64,000 bases of DNA, taken from positions 4,092,001 through 4,156,000 of the forward strand of contig OY760498.1 in assembly GCA_963663675.1 (NCBI GenBank). Direction: 5' to 3'. Source of the DNA: CAINVV01 sp963663675. GTDB taxonomy: Bacteria > Bacteroidota > Bacteroidia > Bacteroidales > Prolixibacteraceae. Shown here in pieces: positions 44,513 through 52,726 of this stretch. The notes under the pieces were generated by a model, which was not told the DNA's origin, ran no database searches, and saw only the letters and a list, made by a program, of their open reading frames with translations. The position numbers were made by a program, and so were the translations under genes. Within the stretch, counting starts at the first letter, position 1; every line of letters starts with the position of its first letter.

Positions 44513-46039
44513 TTAATCGGGCAACTTGTTGATTGCCTGCCTGATCCGTGCAATGGTTTCTTCTTTGCCGATGATTTCGCATATTTCGAAAATATCGGGG
44601 CCAAAGCTGCCGCCTACCAGGCACAACCGCAGAGAATTCATGATGGCGCCAAAATTCCATCCATTTTCTGTAACCAGTTGTGAAAATGGCGCTTTGATTT
44701 GCGGCGCCTGCCAATTTTCTACTGTAGCGAAGAACCCTGAAATTTCCGTCATCATCTGCGGCACACCGTCTTTCCATCGTTTTGCAACGATTTTTTCGTC
44801 ATATTCTGCCGGCGACTGAAAGAAGAAAAATCCCTGTTCCCAGATTTCATTCACAAAATGGCACCGTTCCTTTACCAAAGAAGCTACCCGGACAACCAAT
44901 TCAAACGGAACCCGGATTCCCTTATTTTCCAGGAAAGGAAGGAAACGTTTTGCAAGATCAGTATCTGTATGGCGGATCAGGTACTGATGGTTGAACCATT
45001 TTGTTTTCTCCGGATCAAACCTCGATCCGGATTTTCCGACACGGTCGAGTGAAAAGGCCCGGATCAGCTCATCCATGGAGAAAATCTCCTGTTCGGTTCC
45101 GGGGTTCCATCCCAAAAGAGAAAGCATATTGATAAAACCATCGGGCAGGTAGCCGTCTTCGCGGTAGCCCCGGGAGATATCTCCGGTTTCGGGATCTTTC
45201 CAGGCAAGCGGGAAAACGGGAAAGCCCATCTGGTCGCCATCGCGCTTGCTCAGTTTACCCTTTCCTACAGGCTTGAGTATCAGCGGAAGGTGTGAGAACC
45301 CGGGCATTGAATCCTTCCAGCCGAAAGCTTCATACAATAATATATGTAAGGGCATGGAAGGAAGCCACTCTTCGCCACGTATCACATGGGTGATTTCCAT
45401 CAGGTGATCGTCCACCACGTTGGCCAGGTGATAGGTAGGCATGCCGTCGCTTTTAAACAGGACTTTGTCGTCGAGCTGGTCGGTATTGAACTGAACATGG
45501 CCGCGGATCAGGTCTGTCTCCTCCACAAGGGAGTTGACAGGCATTTTGAAACGCACTACATGATGTACCTCCGACTTAATAGCGAGTTTTACTTCACTTT
45601 CCGGCATGGAAAGGGAATTCCTTAACCCCTTGCGGGTGACATTGTTATAGGTAAAAGTTTCACCTTTGGCCTCTGCCGCGTGTCTCAATGCATCCAGTTC
45701 CTCCGGAGTGTCAAAGGCATAATAGGCATGACCTGAATCAATCAGTTGTTGCGCGTAAGCCGCATACAGCTCTTTTCGCTCGCTCTGACGGTAAGGGGCA
45801 TGAACTCCGCCTTCGCGGGGACCTTCATCAATTTTGATGCCGCACCAGTCAAGCGCTTCCATGATGTATTCCTCGGCGCCGGGCACATACCTGGTCTGGT
45901 CGGTATCCTCGATCCGCAGCAGGAAATCACCACCATGGTGTTTTGCGAAAAGGTAGTTGAACAAGGCGGTGCGTACACCTCCGATATGCAGCGGTCCGGT
46001 GGGGCTGGGCGCGAAGCGGACTCTGATACGATTTTCCAT
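44513..46039 (-). CDS. gltX: Glutamyl-tRNA synthetase
   Basis: 508 residues from the ATG at 46039 (MENRIRVRFAPSPTGPLHIG); an ATG 7 codons upstream is possible. A class I synthetase that charges tRNA-Glu. The HIGH-type motif is PLHIGG, and the KMSKS-type motif is KLSKRDGDQ near residue 255. LRIEDTDQTRYVPGAEEYI is the standard early block, and the C-terminal helical anticodon-binding domain is complete. It lies downstream of leuS on the same strand, separated by a MITE-like element and heptamer repeats. Confidence 0.96.
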   Translation of the reverse strand: MENRIRVRFAPSPTGPLHIGGVRTALFNYLFAKHHGGDFLLRIEDTDQTRYVPGAEEYIMEALDWCGIKIDEGPREGGVHAPYRQSERKELYAAYAQQLIDSGHAYYAFDTPEELDALRHAAEAKGETFTYNNVTRKGLRNSLSMPESEVKLAIKSEVHHVVRFKMPVNSLVEETDLIRGHVQFNTDQLDDKVLFKSDGMPTYHLANVVDDHLMEITHVIRGEEWLPSMPLHILLYEAFGWKDSMPGFSHLPLILKPVGKGKLSKRDGDQMGFPVFPLAWKDPETGDISRGYREDGYLPDGFINMLSLLGWNPGTEQEIFSMDELIRAFSLDRVGKSGSRFDPEKTKWFNHQYLIRHTDTDLAKRFLPFLENKGIRVPFELVVRVASLVKERCHFVNEIWEQGFFFFQSPAEYDEKIVAKRWKDGVPQMMTEISGFFATVENWQAPQIKAPFSQLVTENGWNFGAIMNSLRLCLVGGSFGPDIFEICEIIGKEETIARIRQAINKLPD

Positions 46040-46075
46040 ATTTTGTTTTAAATAATTCATTTATTCATTTTTCAA

Positions 46076-46108
46076 TAAGACATGAGAAATGAGACTTAAG
46101 ACATAAAT
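46076..46108 (-). repeat. Heptamer array upstream of gltX
   Basis: Degenerate CATRAGA units on the plus strand, hence the CTCATGTCTTAT form on the coding strand of gltX, within 40 bp of its start. Confidence 0.8.
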
Positions 46109-46127
46109 GAGGGAATTGACTAATTTA

Positions 46128-46332
46128 TAAAACCTTATTTATGACAATAACCTTAGTAGAAATCCTAAAATAGATTGGATATAACCTTATTGCCTTATTT
46201 ATAAAATTCAACTGCCTAAATTGTTTCCTTCCGCCCGATCCCAACATGCAGGTTCTATCAGCACGGTTGCACGGGCGGTTTTCACATTATTTTTCAAATC
46301 CTCTACTAAGGTTGGTGAAAAATAAGGTTTAT
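46128..46332 (+). mobile_element. Transposase-less (MITE-like) relative of the RAYT-type element
   Basis: The left part, 46128-46202, matches the transposase element's left end (AAACCTTATT, TAACCTTAGTAGAA, then ATAACCTTATTGCC). The right part, 46301-46332, matches the outer half of the right end (CTCTACTAAGG, then AATAAGGTTTAT). Between them are about 98 bp unrelated to the transposase, with a CCGCCCG / CGGGCGG inverted repeat. Confidence 0.8.
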
Positions 46333-46442
46333 ATAATTGAATATTAAATGATTAAGTAGCATATAAATTAGAAATAATGAAAATAATGAAAAAGTTGTAA
46401 CCCTCTGTGTATCTTCACATTTCTCTGTGTCACACTGTGTAA

Positions 46443-49106
46443 TTATTTAATGACAATATTGACAATTTTACCGGGAACAACAATAATTTTTACAATAGAA
46501 TGTCCTTCGGTCCATTTTTTGGTCATTTCGCTATTCACCGCTGCTACTTCAACCTCTTTAACAGTAAGACCAACAGGCAGTTCCAGTTTAAACCGGACTT
46601 TCCCATTGAAGGAGACCGGGTACTCTACAACTTCCTCCGTCAGGAAGGAAGGATCAAATTCAGGCCAGGCGGGAATGCCGACGCTTCCTGTATTTCCGTT
46701 CATTGCCCAGAGTTCTTCGGCCAGATGGGGAGCATACGGGGCCAGAACCTGGTAAAAAGTATTGGCTGTCTGCGGAGTTACACTTCCGATTTTGTAACAG
46801 TGGTTGGTAAAAACCATCATCTGGGAAATGGCCGTATTGAATTTCATATCCTCGATATCCTCCCCGACCTTTTTGATGGTCTGATGGAGGATTTTCAGCG
46901 TTTCCTTTCGTTCTTCGCCTTCCTTAAGATTGCTTTTCTCACCAAAGAAAGTGGCAACGCGGCGCAGGAAGTTGTAGACACCTTTCACACCGTTTTCTGT
47001 CCATGGCTTGGTAGCATCGAGCGGACCGATAAACATTTCGTACAAACGGAGTGAATCTGCACCGAATTTTTCCACGACATCGTCTGGATTGACAACATTT
47101 TTGAGCGATTTGGACATTTTTGCCACTATCTGCCTAAGTTCATCGCCGGTTTCATTGTGGAAATATTTTCCGTCATTTTCCGTCACCATGTCTGAAGGAA
47201 CCTTTGATCCGGAAGATGTTTCGTAGGCAAAAGCCAGGATCATGCCCTGGTTGAACAATTTCCGGAATGGTTCCTCCGTAGAGACTATGCCAAGATCGAA
47301 CAATACCTTGTGCCAGAAACGGCTGTACAGCAGGTGCAAAACAGCATGTTCGGCCCCACCGACATACAGATCAACCGGCATCCAGTAGTTTTCCTTTGCT
47401 TTGGCGAAGGGTTCCGAATCATTTTTCGGGTCGATAAAACGGAGATAATACCAGCATGAGCCGGCCCATTGCGGCATGGTATTGGTTTCGCGGCGACCCT
47501 TGCGGCCGTTGGCATCGGTAACTGAGAGCCATTCGCCGGCATTGGACAATGGTGATTCGCCGGTTTCACCCGGCTGGTATTTTTCTACTTCCGGAAGTTG
47601 CAACGGAAGCTCATTTTCATCAAGCAGGGTAATCTCACCATCCTCCCAGTGGATCACAGGGAAAGGTTCGCCCCAATATCTCTGGCGGCTAAACAGCCAG
47701 TCGCGCAGTTTGTAATTGATGGTTGCCTTGCCCAGTCCGGCCTTTTCGAGCCATTCTGTTACCTGTTGGATGCCCAGTTCCCTGGTCAGACCGTTGATAT
47801 CAATCCCAATTTCACTATTGGCCGAGTTGATATAGGCACCATCCTCACTCCAGCAAGCCTTGCCGGCAAGCACCCTGGCACGTGTATCCCCATCGGTACC
47901 CTCTTGTGGATCAAGAATGCAAACAATCGGAAGATTGTAAGTCTCAGCAAACTCAAAATCCCGGTAGTCATGGGCAGGAACAGCCATGATGGCGCCGGTA
48001 CCGTAACCCATCAGCACATAATCTGCCACCCAAACCGGTATCTCCTCACCATTGAGTGGGTTAATAGCGTACCTTCCTGTAAATACACCGGTTTTCCCTT
48101 TTGAAAGGTCGGTCCGGTCGAGATCGCTTTTCAGCGCCGCGTTGGAAATATAACCGGCAACCGCATTTTTCTGACCGGGAGTGGTTATTTCGGCAACCAG
48201 CTCATGTTCAGGCGCTACCACCATGTAAGTCGCCCCGAAAAGGGTATCAGGCCGGGTGGTATAAACCCTCAGCTTTTTATCCAGCCCGGCCAGGGCAAAA
48301 TCGACTTCAGCACCTGTGGAGCGTCCGATCCAGTTGCGCTGCATCTCCTTGACACCTTCGGGCCAGTCGAGGCTGTTGAGACCCTCCAGCAGTCTTTCAG
48401 CATAATGCGGAATCCGTAACATCCACTGTTTCAGGAAACGGCGCTCAACTTCCCTGGTTCCGCACTTTTCATGCGAACCGTCATTCAGCACCTCTTCGTT
48501 GGCACAAACGGTCTTACAGGTACGACAGTACCAAACCTGGGCCTCACCGTAGTAGGCCAGCCTTTTTTTGTCAATATATTCGCGTACCGCATTATCGCCA
48601 GCTTTGGAAATTTCAACCGGAACGGGCAGTTCACTGATATGCCTGCCTTTCCCTTCGGTTGCGTCGAACCAGGTCTGGTACAATTTAGCAAAGATCCACT
48701 GCGTCCATTTGAAGTAGGCAGGATCAGTGGTATTTATTTCGCGGTCCCAGTCGTAACTCAAACCCAGGGACTGAATCTGGCGTCTGAAATTGTCGCAGTT
48801 TTTTTGAGTCGTTTCGGCAGGATGGGTACCGGTTTGGATGGCATACTGTTCGGCAGGCAAACCAAAGGCATCCCAGCCCATGGGGTGAAGCACGTTAAAG
48901 CCCTTGCTCCGTTTGTAACGGCAGACAATATCCGTTGCCGTGTAACCTTCGGGATGACCGACATGAAGTCCGGCTCCGGAGGGATACGGAAACATATCCA
49001 GGCAATAAAATTTAGGTTTGGAAAAATCGTCGTATGTTTTGAAACTCTTGTTATCAGCCCAGTACTGCTGCCACCTGGCTTCAATTTCTTTGAAATTATA
49101 ATCCAT
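46443..49106 (-). CDS. leuS: Leucyl-tRNA synthetase
   Basis: 887 residues; class I synthetase of usual bacterial length. The HIGH motif appears as HVGHPEGYTATD near residue 48, KMSKS as KMSKSLKNVVNPDD near 690, and WYYLRFIDPKN is the Leu-specific block. The editing domain (CP1) is present with TTRPDTLFGATYMVVAPEH and the Asp-containing GTGAIMAVPAHDYRDFEFA. Zn-binding cysteines occur in WYCRTCKTVCANEEV. The gene is complete. Confidence 0.97.
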   Translation of the reverse strand: MDYNFKEIEARWQQYWADNKSFKTYDDFSKPKFYCLDMFPYPSGAGLHVGHPEGYTATDIVCRYKRSKGFNVLHPMGWDAFGLPAEQYAIQTGTHPAETTQKNCDNFRRQIQSLGLSYDWDREINTTDPAYFKWTQWIFAKLYQTWFDATEGKGRHISELPVPVEISKAGDNAVREYIDKKRLAYYGEAQVWYCRTCKTVCANEEVLNDGSHEKCGTREVERRFLKQWMLRIPHYAERLLEGLNSLDWPEGVKEMQRNWIGRSTGAEVDFALAGLDKKLRVYTTRPDTLFGATYMVVAPEHELVAEITTPGQKNAVAGYISNAALKSDLDRTDLSKGKTGVFTGRYAINPLNGEEIPVWVADYVLMGYGTGAIMAVPAHDYRDFEFAETYNLPIVCILDPQEGTDGDTRARVLAGKACWSEDGAYINSANSEIGIDINGLTRELGIQQVTEWLEKAGLGKATINYKLRDWLFSRQRYWGEPFPVIHWEDGEITLLDENELPLQLPEVEKYQPGETGESPLSNAGEWLSVTDANGRKGRRETNTMPQWAGSCWYYLRFIDPKNDSEPFAKAKENYWMPVDLYVGGAEHAVLHLLYSRFWHKVLFDLGIVSTEEPFRKLFNQGMILAFAYETSSGSKVPSDMVTENDGKYFHNETGDELRQIVAKMSKSLKNVVNPDDVVEKFGADSLRLYEMFIGPLDATKPWTENGVKGVYNFLRRVATFFGEKSNLKEGEERKETLKILHQTIKKVGEDIEDMKFNTAISQMMVFTNHCYKIGSVTPQTANTFYQVLAPYAPHLAEELWAMNGNTGSVGIPAWPEFDPSFLTEEVVEYPVSFNGKVRFKLELPVGLTVKEVEVAAVNSEMTKKWTEGHSIVKIIVVPGKIVNIVIK

Positions 49107-49183
49107 CGGGTTTGAACTATTTGTGCTTAAAAATTTTGCACAAAATTAGTATTTATAGTTGAATAGTGGCAGTACCAAGACAG

Positions 49184-49236
49184 AATACGAGAGATAAGAC
49201 ATGAGAGATGAGACATGAGAGATAAGACATGAGATT
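49184..49236 (-). repeat. Heptamer array upstream of leuS
   Basis: About seven GAGATAA/GACATGA units on the plus strand; on the leuS coding strand the pyrimidine-rich CTCATGTCTTATCTC form. Confidence 0.85.
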
Positions 49237-49484
49237 GGGTCTCCGTGACGCATTTACCTTTTTGCACGCATTGAAATATGAATAATTTTTACCTGAATTT
49301 ATATTAATCTGTAAATATTTTAATCAAAAACCACCTCTCTACTTTCAGTTTGAAACATAAATCAGATCAATTTCAAACAAAATTCATTAAATAGCAATTT
49401 GGTACTAATACTTTGATTTTCTAAGAATTAATGACAAAATTCACCTAATTTCCCGATTTTGAGAATAAAAATTACACTAATTTT

Positions 49485-49746
49485 GAGAAGCTGTTTTAAA
49501 ATTCTTACACAGAGAATTTATTCTCAATAATGAAACTAAAAAATAGCCTTGAAATTGTCGCTTAAATTGAAGTTCACCTGAGAAAAAAAGAGTTACACAG
49601 AGAGAAAAATCGCCAGCGATTTTCCGACTCAGCGTTACTCCGGGGTTTCTCTCTTGAAAATCCATAAATGCGGAAATTTCTTTACGTCCTGTAATTTAGA
49701 TTAATAGAAAGCTATTCTCTGTGTTATAATTTAAACAGTCGCAGAG
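49485..49746 (+). repeat. MITE-like dispersed element, copy C
   Basis: Same orientation as copy A, with matching ends (GCTGTTTTAAAATTCTTACA and ATTCTCTGTGTTATAATTT) and the core ACACAGAGAGAAAAATCGCC. It may carry or disturb the gdhA promoter. Confidence 0.82.
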
Positions 49747-49787
49747 TGTTGATATTTTCAAAAATATAACCATCAAAAAAATAAGCC

Positions 49788-51125
49788 ATGAATGCCGGAA
49801 TCGATAAATTTATGGAGGAACTGAAGGCCCGCACACCGGGTGAAAATGAATTCCACCAGGCCGTCAGAGAAGTCATTGAAACTGTATGGGACGTATATGA
49901 TGCAAATCCCCGATACAAACAAGCCAAAATACTGGAGCGCATGGTTGAACCTGAGCGGACCATCATGTTCAGGGTTCCCTGGACGAATGATTTGGGAGAG
50001 GTTGAGATCAACAGGGGTTACAGGGTTGAGTTCAGCAGCACCCTCGGACCTTACAAAGGCGGTTTGAGGTTCCATAAGAGCGTTAATCTAAGCATTCTCA
50101 AATTTCTGGGTTTTGAGCAAACCTTTAAAAACAGTTTGACCACACTACCAATGGGCGGCGGAAAGGGCGGTTCGGATTTCAGTGCGAAAGGACGAAGCGA
50201 CAATGAAATCATGCATTTTTGTCAATCTTTCATGACGGAACTATGTCGCCATATAGGACCTGATACTGACGTCCCGGCAGGTGATATCGGTGTTGGCGGA
50301 AGGGAGATCGGTTATCTTTTCGGACAGTACAAGCGTATCCGCAATGAGTTTACGGGTGTCCTTACCGGGAAGGGCCTTGGCTGGGGAGGTTCTTTGATCC
50401 GTCCGGAAGCAACGGGTTTTGGCGCAGTATATTTTGTACAGCACATGCTCAGGGAGATGGGCAAAGAGCTGAAGGGCAAGACTGTTTCAGTATCAGGCTT
50501 TGGCAATGTAGCCTGGGGAGCCATTTCAAAAATAGATGAGCTGGGCGGGAAAGTAGTGACAATTTCCGGACCTGACGGATATATCTATGATCCGGACGGT
50601 ATCAGCGGACCAAAAATTGATTATTTGCTTGACCTCCGCGCCTCCAACAATGACGTGGTAGCTCCTTATGCTGAAGAGTTTGGTTGCCAGTTTTTCGAAA
50701 ATGCCAAACCATGGGAACAAAAGGTCGACATCGCCCTTCCATGTGCCACTGAAAATGAGCTGGATGAATCAGATGCAAAGAAACTTGTCGAAAACGGATG
50801 TTTCCTGATCGGAGAAGTTTCCAATATGGGATGTACTGCCGGCGCCGTTAACTATTTCCTTCACAACAAGATACACTATGCTCCGGGCAAAGCTGTGAAT
50901 GCAGGCGGGGTGGCAGTTTCCGGCCTGGAAATGTCTCAAAACAGCATGCGTTATAACTGGACCAGGGATGAGGTTGACAAAAGGCTTCACCTGATCATGC
51001 ACGACATTCACGAGACCTGCCAAAAATATGGAAGGGACGGGAACTATATCAACTATGTCAAGGGTGCTAATGTCGGCGGATTCGTGAAGGTGGCGGATGC
51101 GATGCTGGCGCAGGGCAATGTATAA
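49788..51125 (+). CDS. gdhA: NADP-type glutamate dehydrogenase
   Basis: 445 residues, the hexameric bacterial GDH length (about 445-450). It interconverts 2-oxoglutarate plus ammonia and glutamate. Landmarks are the catalytic Lys block LPMGGGKGGSDFSAKGRSD near residue 120-140, then DTDVPAGDIGVGGREIGYL, the GVLTGKGLGWGGSLIRPEAT segment and the Rossmann VSGFGNVAWGAI near 235. The C-terminus KVADAMLAQGNV is complete. A heptamer array starts at its stop codon. Confidence 0.96.
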   Translation: MNAGIDKFMEELKARTPGENEFHQAVREVIETVWDVYDANPRYKQAKILERMVEPERTIMFRVPWTNDLGEVEINRGYRVEFSSTLGPYKGGLRFHKSVNLSILKFLGFEQTFKNSLTTLPMGGGKGGSDFSAKGRSDNEIMHFCQSFMTELCRHIGPDTDVPAGDIGVGGREIGYLFGQYKRIRNEFTGVLTGKGLGWGGSLIRPEATGFGAVYFVQHMLREMGKELKGKTVSVSGFGNVAWGAISKIDELGGKVVTISGPDGYIYDPDGISGPKIDYLLDLRASNNDVVAPYAEEFGCQFFENAKPWEQKVDIALPCATENELDESDAKKLVENGCFLIGEVSNMGCTAGAVNYFLHNKIHYAPGKAVNAGGVAVSGLEMSQNSMRYNWTRDEVDKRLHLIMHDIHETCQKYGRDGNYINYVKGANVGGFVKVADAMLAQGNV

Positions 51126-51181
51126 GAGAGATGAGACATGAGACATGAGACATAAGACATGAGACATAAGACATGAGATTA
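51123..51181 (+). repeat. Heptamer array at the gdhA stop codon
   Basis: Regular CATGAGA/CATAAGA units begin with the TAA of gdhA. With the complementary array at 51629-51662 it brackets the four-helix-bundle gene. Confidence 0.92.
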
Positions 51182-51186
51182 AGCAC

Positions 51187-51570
51187 TCATTTATTGTTTG
51201 ATTTGGAGGTGATTATCGAACTACGGATCATTTTCAGTAATTCAAGCGCCTCATGACTTAAGCTATTGAATTCTGATTCAGTTATGTAATCTGATTTACA
51301 AAGAAGTTCCAACCAGTAAAGCGATTCATCACATTCCTTTTGGGATATTGCCAGCTTGTGTTGGAAATCTGCTTTGCTTTCACTGTTTTTTGCTTCTCTG
51401 ATCATTGCTCCAATTGATGTTCCGGATCTCAATAATTGCTTACTTAGGACAAATTCTCTGTGCTTAAACATTAAATCCTTATATAAACTGACAATTTTGA
51501 TTGCAAAGAGAAAACTCTTCTCCTTTAGAATACTTTCACTCATATAATTAAACTTTGATTGAAAACTCAT
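51187..51570 (-). CDS. Four-helix-bundle protein (S23 / 23S rRNA intervening-sequence type)
   Basis: 127 residues, or 118 from an alternative ATG at 51543 (MSESILKEKSF). The features match the family: KSFLFAIKIVSLYKDL, the conserved VLSKQLLRSGTSIGAMIREA, and KECDESLYWLELL. Proteins of this kind were first noticed in intervening sequences of 23S rRNA genes; most Bacteroidota carry many stand-alone copies with unknown function. The gene is transcribed against its neighbours and sits between inverted heptamer arrays. Confidence 0.9.
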   Translation of the reverse strand: MSFQSKFNYMSESILKEKSFLFAIKIVSLYKDLMFKHREFVLSKQLLRSGTSIGAMIREAKNSESKADFQHKLAISQKECDESLYWLELLCKSDYITESEFNSLSHEALELLKMIRSSIITSKSNNK

Positions 51571-51628
51571 TCTTTAAGTTACAGATTTTCAGGGAAATTT
51601 CCAAAAAGCAAATCAAGTCCATCAATAC

Positions 51629-51662
51629 TCATGTCTCATCTCTTATATCTTATATCTTAAAA
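51629..51662 (-). repeat. Heptamer array (complement form) upstream of tatD
   Basis: Units CTCATGT, CTCATCT and CTTATAT on the plus strand, about 100 bp before the tatD start. Confidence 0.85.
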
Positions 51663-51762
51663 AGAAATTCATAACTCAGAACTAATATCTGCAGCGCAGA
51701 TATAACATTCCCTTAACCTAACTGGCTGTCAGCTTGCTTACTTTTGTATAAAATTTGCTTTT

Positions 51763-52527
51763 ATGTTTGTAGACAGTCATTCGCACATATATTCCGCTGA
51801 TTTTAGTCTTGACCGGGATGAGGTGATTACCCGGGCACTGGAAGCCGGCGTGGAGCGAATTGTCTTACCAAACATTGACAGCTCATCCATTAAGCCCTTA
51901 CTTGATCTTTCGGACACCCTTCCCGGCCTGTTTTTCCCTTTGGTCGGATTGCATCCTACTTCCGTCAAGGAAGACTTCCGCAAGGAATTGCAAATTCTTG
52001 AATACTGGTTGGGCAAAAGAAAATTTTATGGTATTGGCGAAATTGGCATTGACCTATACTGGGAAAAAGCGTTTCTTGATGAGCAGATTGAAGCCTTTAC
52101 CACCCAGGTTGGCTGGGCAAAAGAGCGAAATTTCCCGATTGTCATACATGTCAGAGAATCCTTCAACGAAGTGATGGAGCAGTTGAGAAAAGTTTATACT
52201 CCTGAATTGCGGGGAGTTTTCCACAGTTTCACGGGCAACCTTGAGGAGGCAGAACAGATCATTGAACTGGGGTTCAAGATAGGAATCAACGGAATCATCA
52301 CTTTCAAGAATTCAGGACTAAGTGAGACGATACAAAAAATAGATCCACAACATTTGCTGATTGAAACAGACTCGCCCTGGCTGGCGCCTGTTCCGCACCG
52401 GGGTAAACGCAATGAATGCTCCTATATTCTGAATGTGGCAGAAAAGATTGCCGAATTACACCATACCTCTATCCAGAATATTGCAGCCATCACATCCAGG
52501 AATGCAAAGGAGTTGTTTGGATTCTGA
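51763..52527 (+). CDS. TatD family metal-dependent hydrolase
   Basis: 254 residues, the usual length for TatD/YcfH DNases. The metal-binding sites are FVDSHSHIYS at the N-terminus, GEIGIDLYWEK near residue 92, FPIVIHVRES near 130, GVFHSFTGNLEEA near 155 and LIETDSPWLAPVP near 205. YcfH/TatD members act as 3'-5' exonucleases or D-aminoacyl-tRNA-like hydrolases; the exact substrate is not evident. Heptamer arrays lie on both sides. Confidence 0.93.
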   Translation: MFVDSHSHIYSADFSLDRDEVITRALEAGVERIVLPNIDSSSIKPLLDLSDTLPGLFFPLVGLHPTSVKEDFRKELQILEYWLGKRKFYGIGEIGIDLYWEKAFLDEQIEAFTTQVGWAKERNFPIVIHVRESFNEVMEQLRKVYTPELRGVFHSFTGNLEEAEQIIELGFKIGINGIITFKNSGLSETIQKIDPQHLLIETDSPWLAPVPHRGKRNECSYILNVAEKIAELHHTSIQNIAAITSRNAKELFGF

Positions 52528-52583
52528 AGGAGAGATAAGAGATGAGACATAAGAGATAAGACTTGAGACATAAGACATGAGAT
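52525..52583 (+). repeat. Heptamer array at the tatD stop codon
   Basis: GAGATAA, GAGATGA and GACATAA units start a few bases after the TGA of tatD. The complementary array at 52648-52684 lies on the other side of a terminator hairpin. Confidence 0.88.
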
Positions 52584-52585
52584 TT

Positions 52586-52623
52586 ACAAAATCCCTTTTT
52601 GGAAGTTCAAAAAGGGATTTTGT
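52586..52623 (+). terminator. Strong hairpin between tatD and the asparaginase gene
   Basis: Perfect 15-bp arms ACAAAATCCCTTTTT and complement with an 8-nt loop, and a T-rich tail. It is centred between inverted heptamer arrays, and it lies inside the longest asparaginase reading frame, arguing against that start. Confidence 0.88.
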
Positions 52624-52647
52624 ATTTTGTGTAAGGGTCCATTCACT

Positions 52648-52684
52648 CATGTCTCATGTCTTATCTCTTATATTTCATCTCTTT
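52648..52684 (-). repeat. Heptamer array (complement form) upstream of asparaginase gene
   Basis: CTCATGT, CTCATGT and CTTATCT units about 45 bp before the chosen start codon. Confidence 0.82.
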
Positions 52685-52726
52685 TTGTTAACTTTGTTTG
52701 TGACAATTTACCTAAGACAGAAGTGG

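Larger units (their letters stand above)
49107..49787. other. Divergent intergenic region leuS / gdhA
   Basis: The 681 bp contain no gene. It holds a heptamer array at 49184-49236 (upstream of leuS) and MITE-like copy C at 49485-49746, which ends about 40 bp before the gdhA start. The remainder is AT-rich without recognised features. Confidence 0.7.

Noticed and set aside
52577..52726. N-terminal extension of asparaginase
   Set aside because: It would translate a 15-bp perfect terminator hairpin and heptamer repeats; the conserved family start is at 52727.
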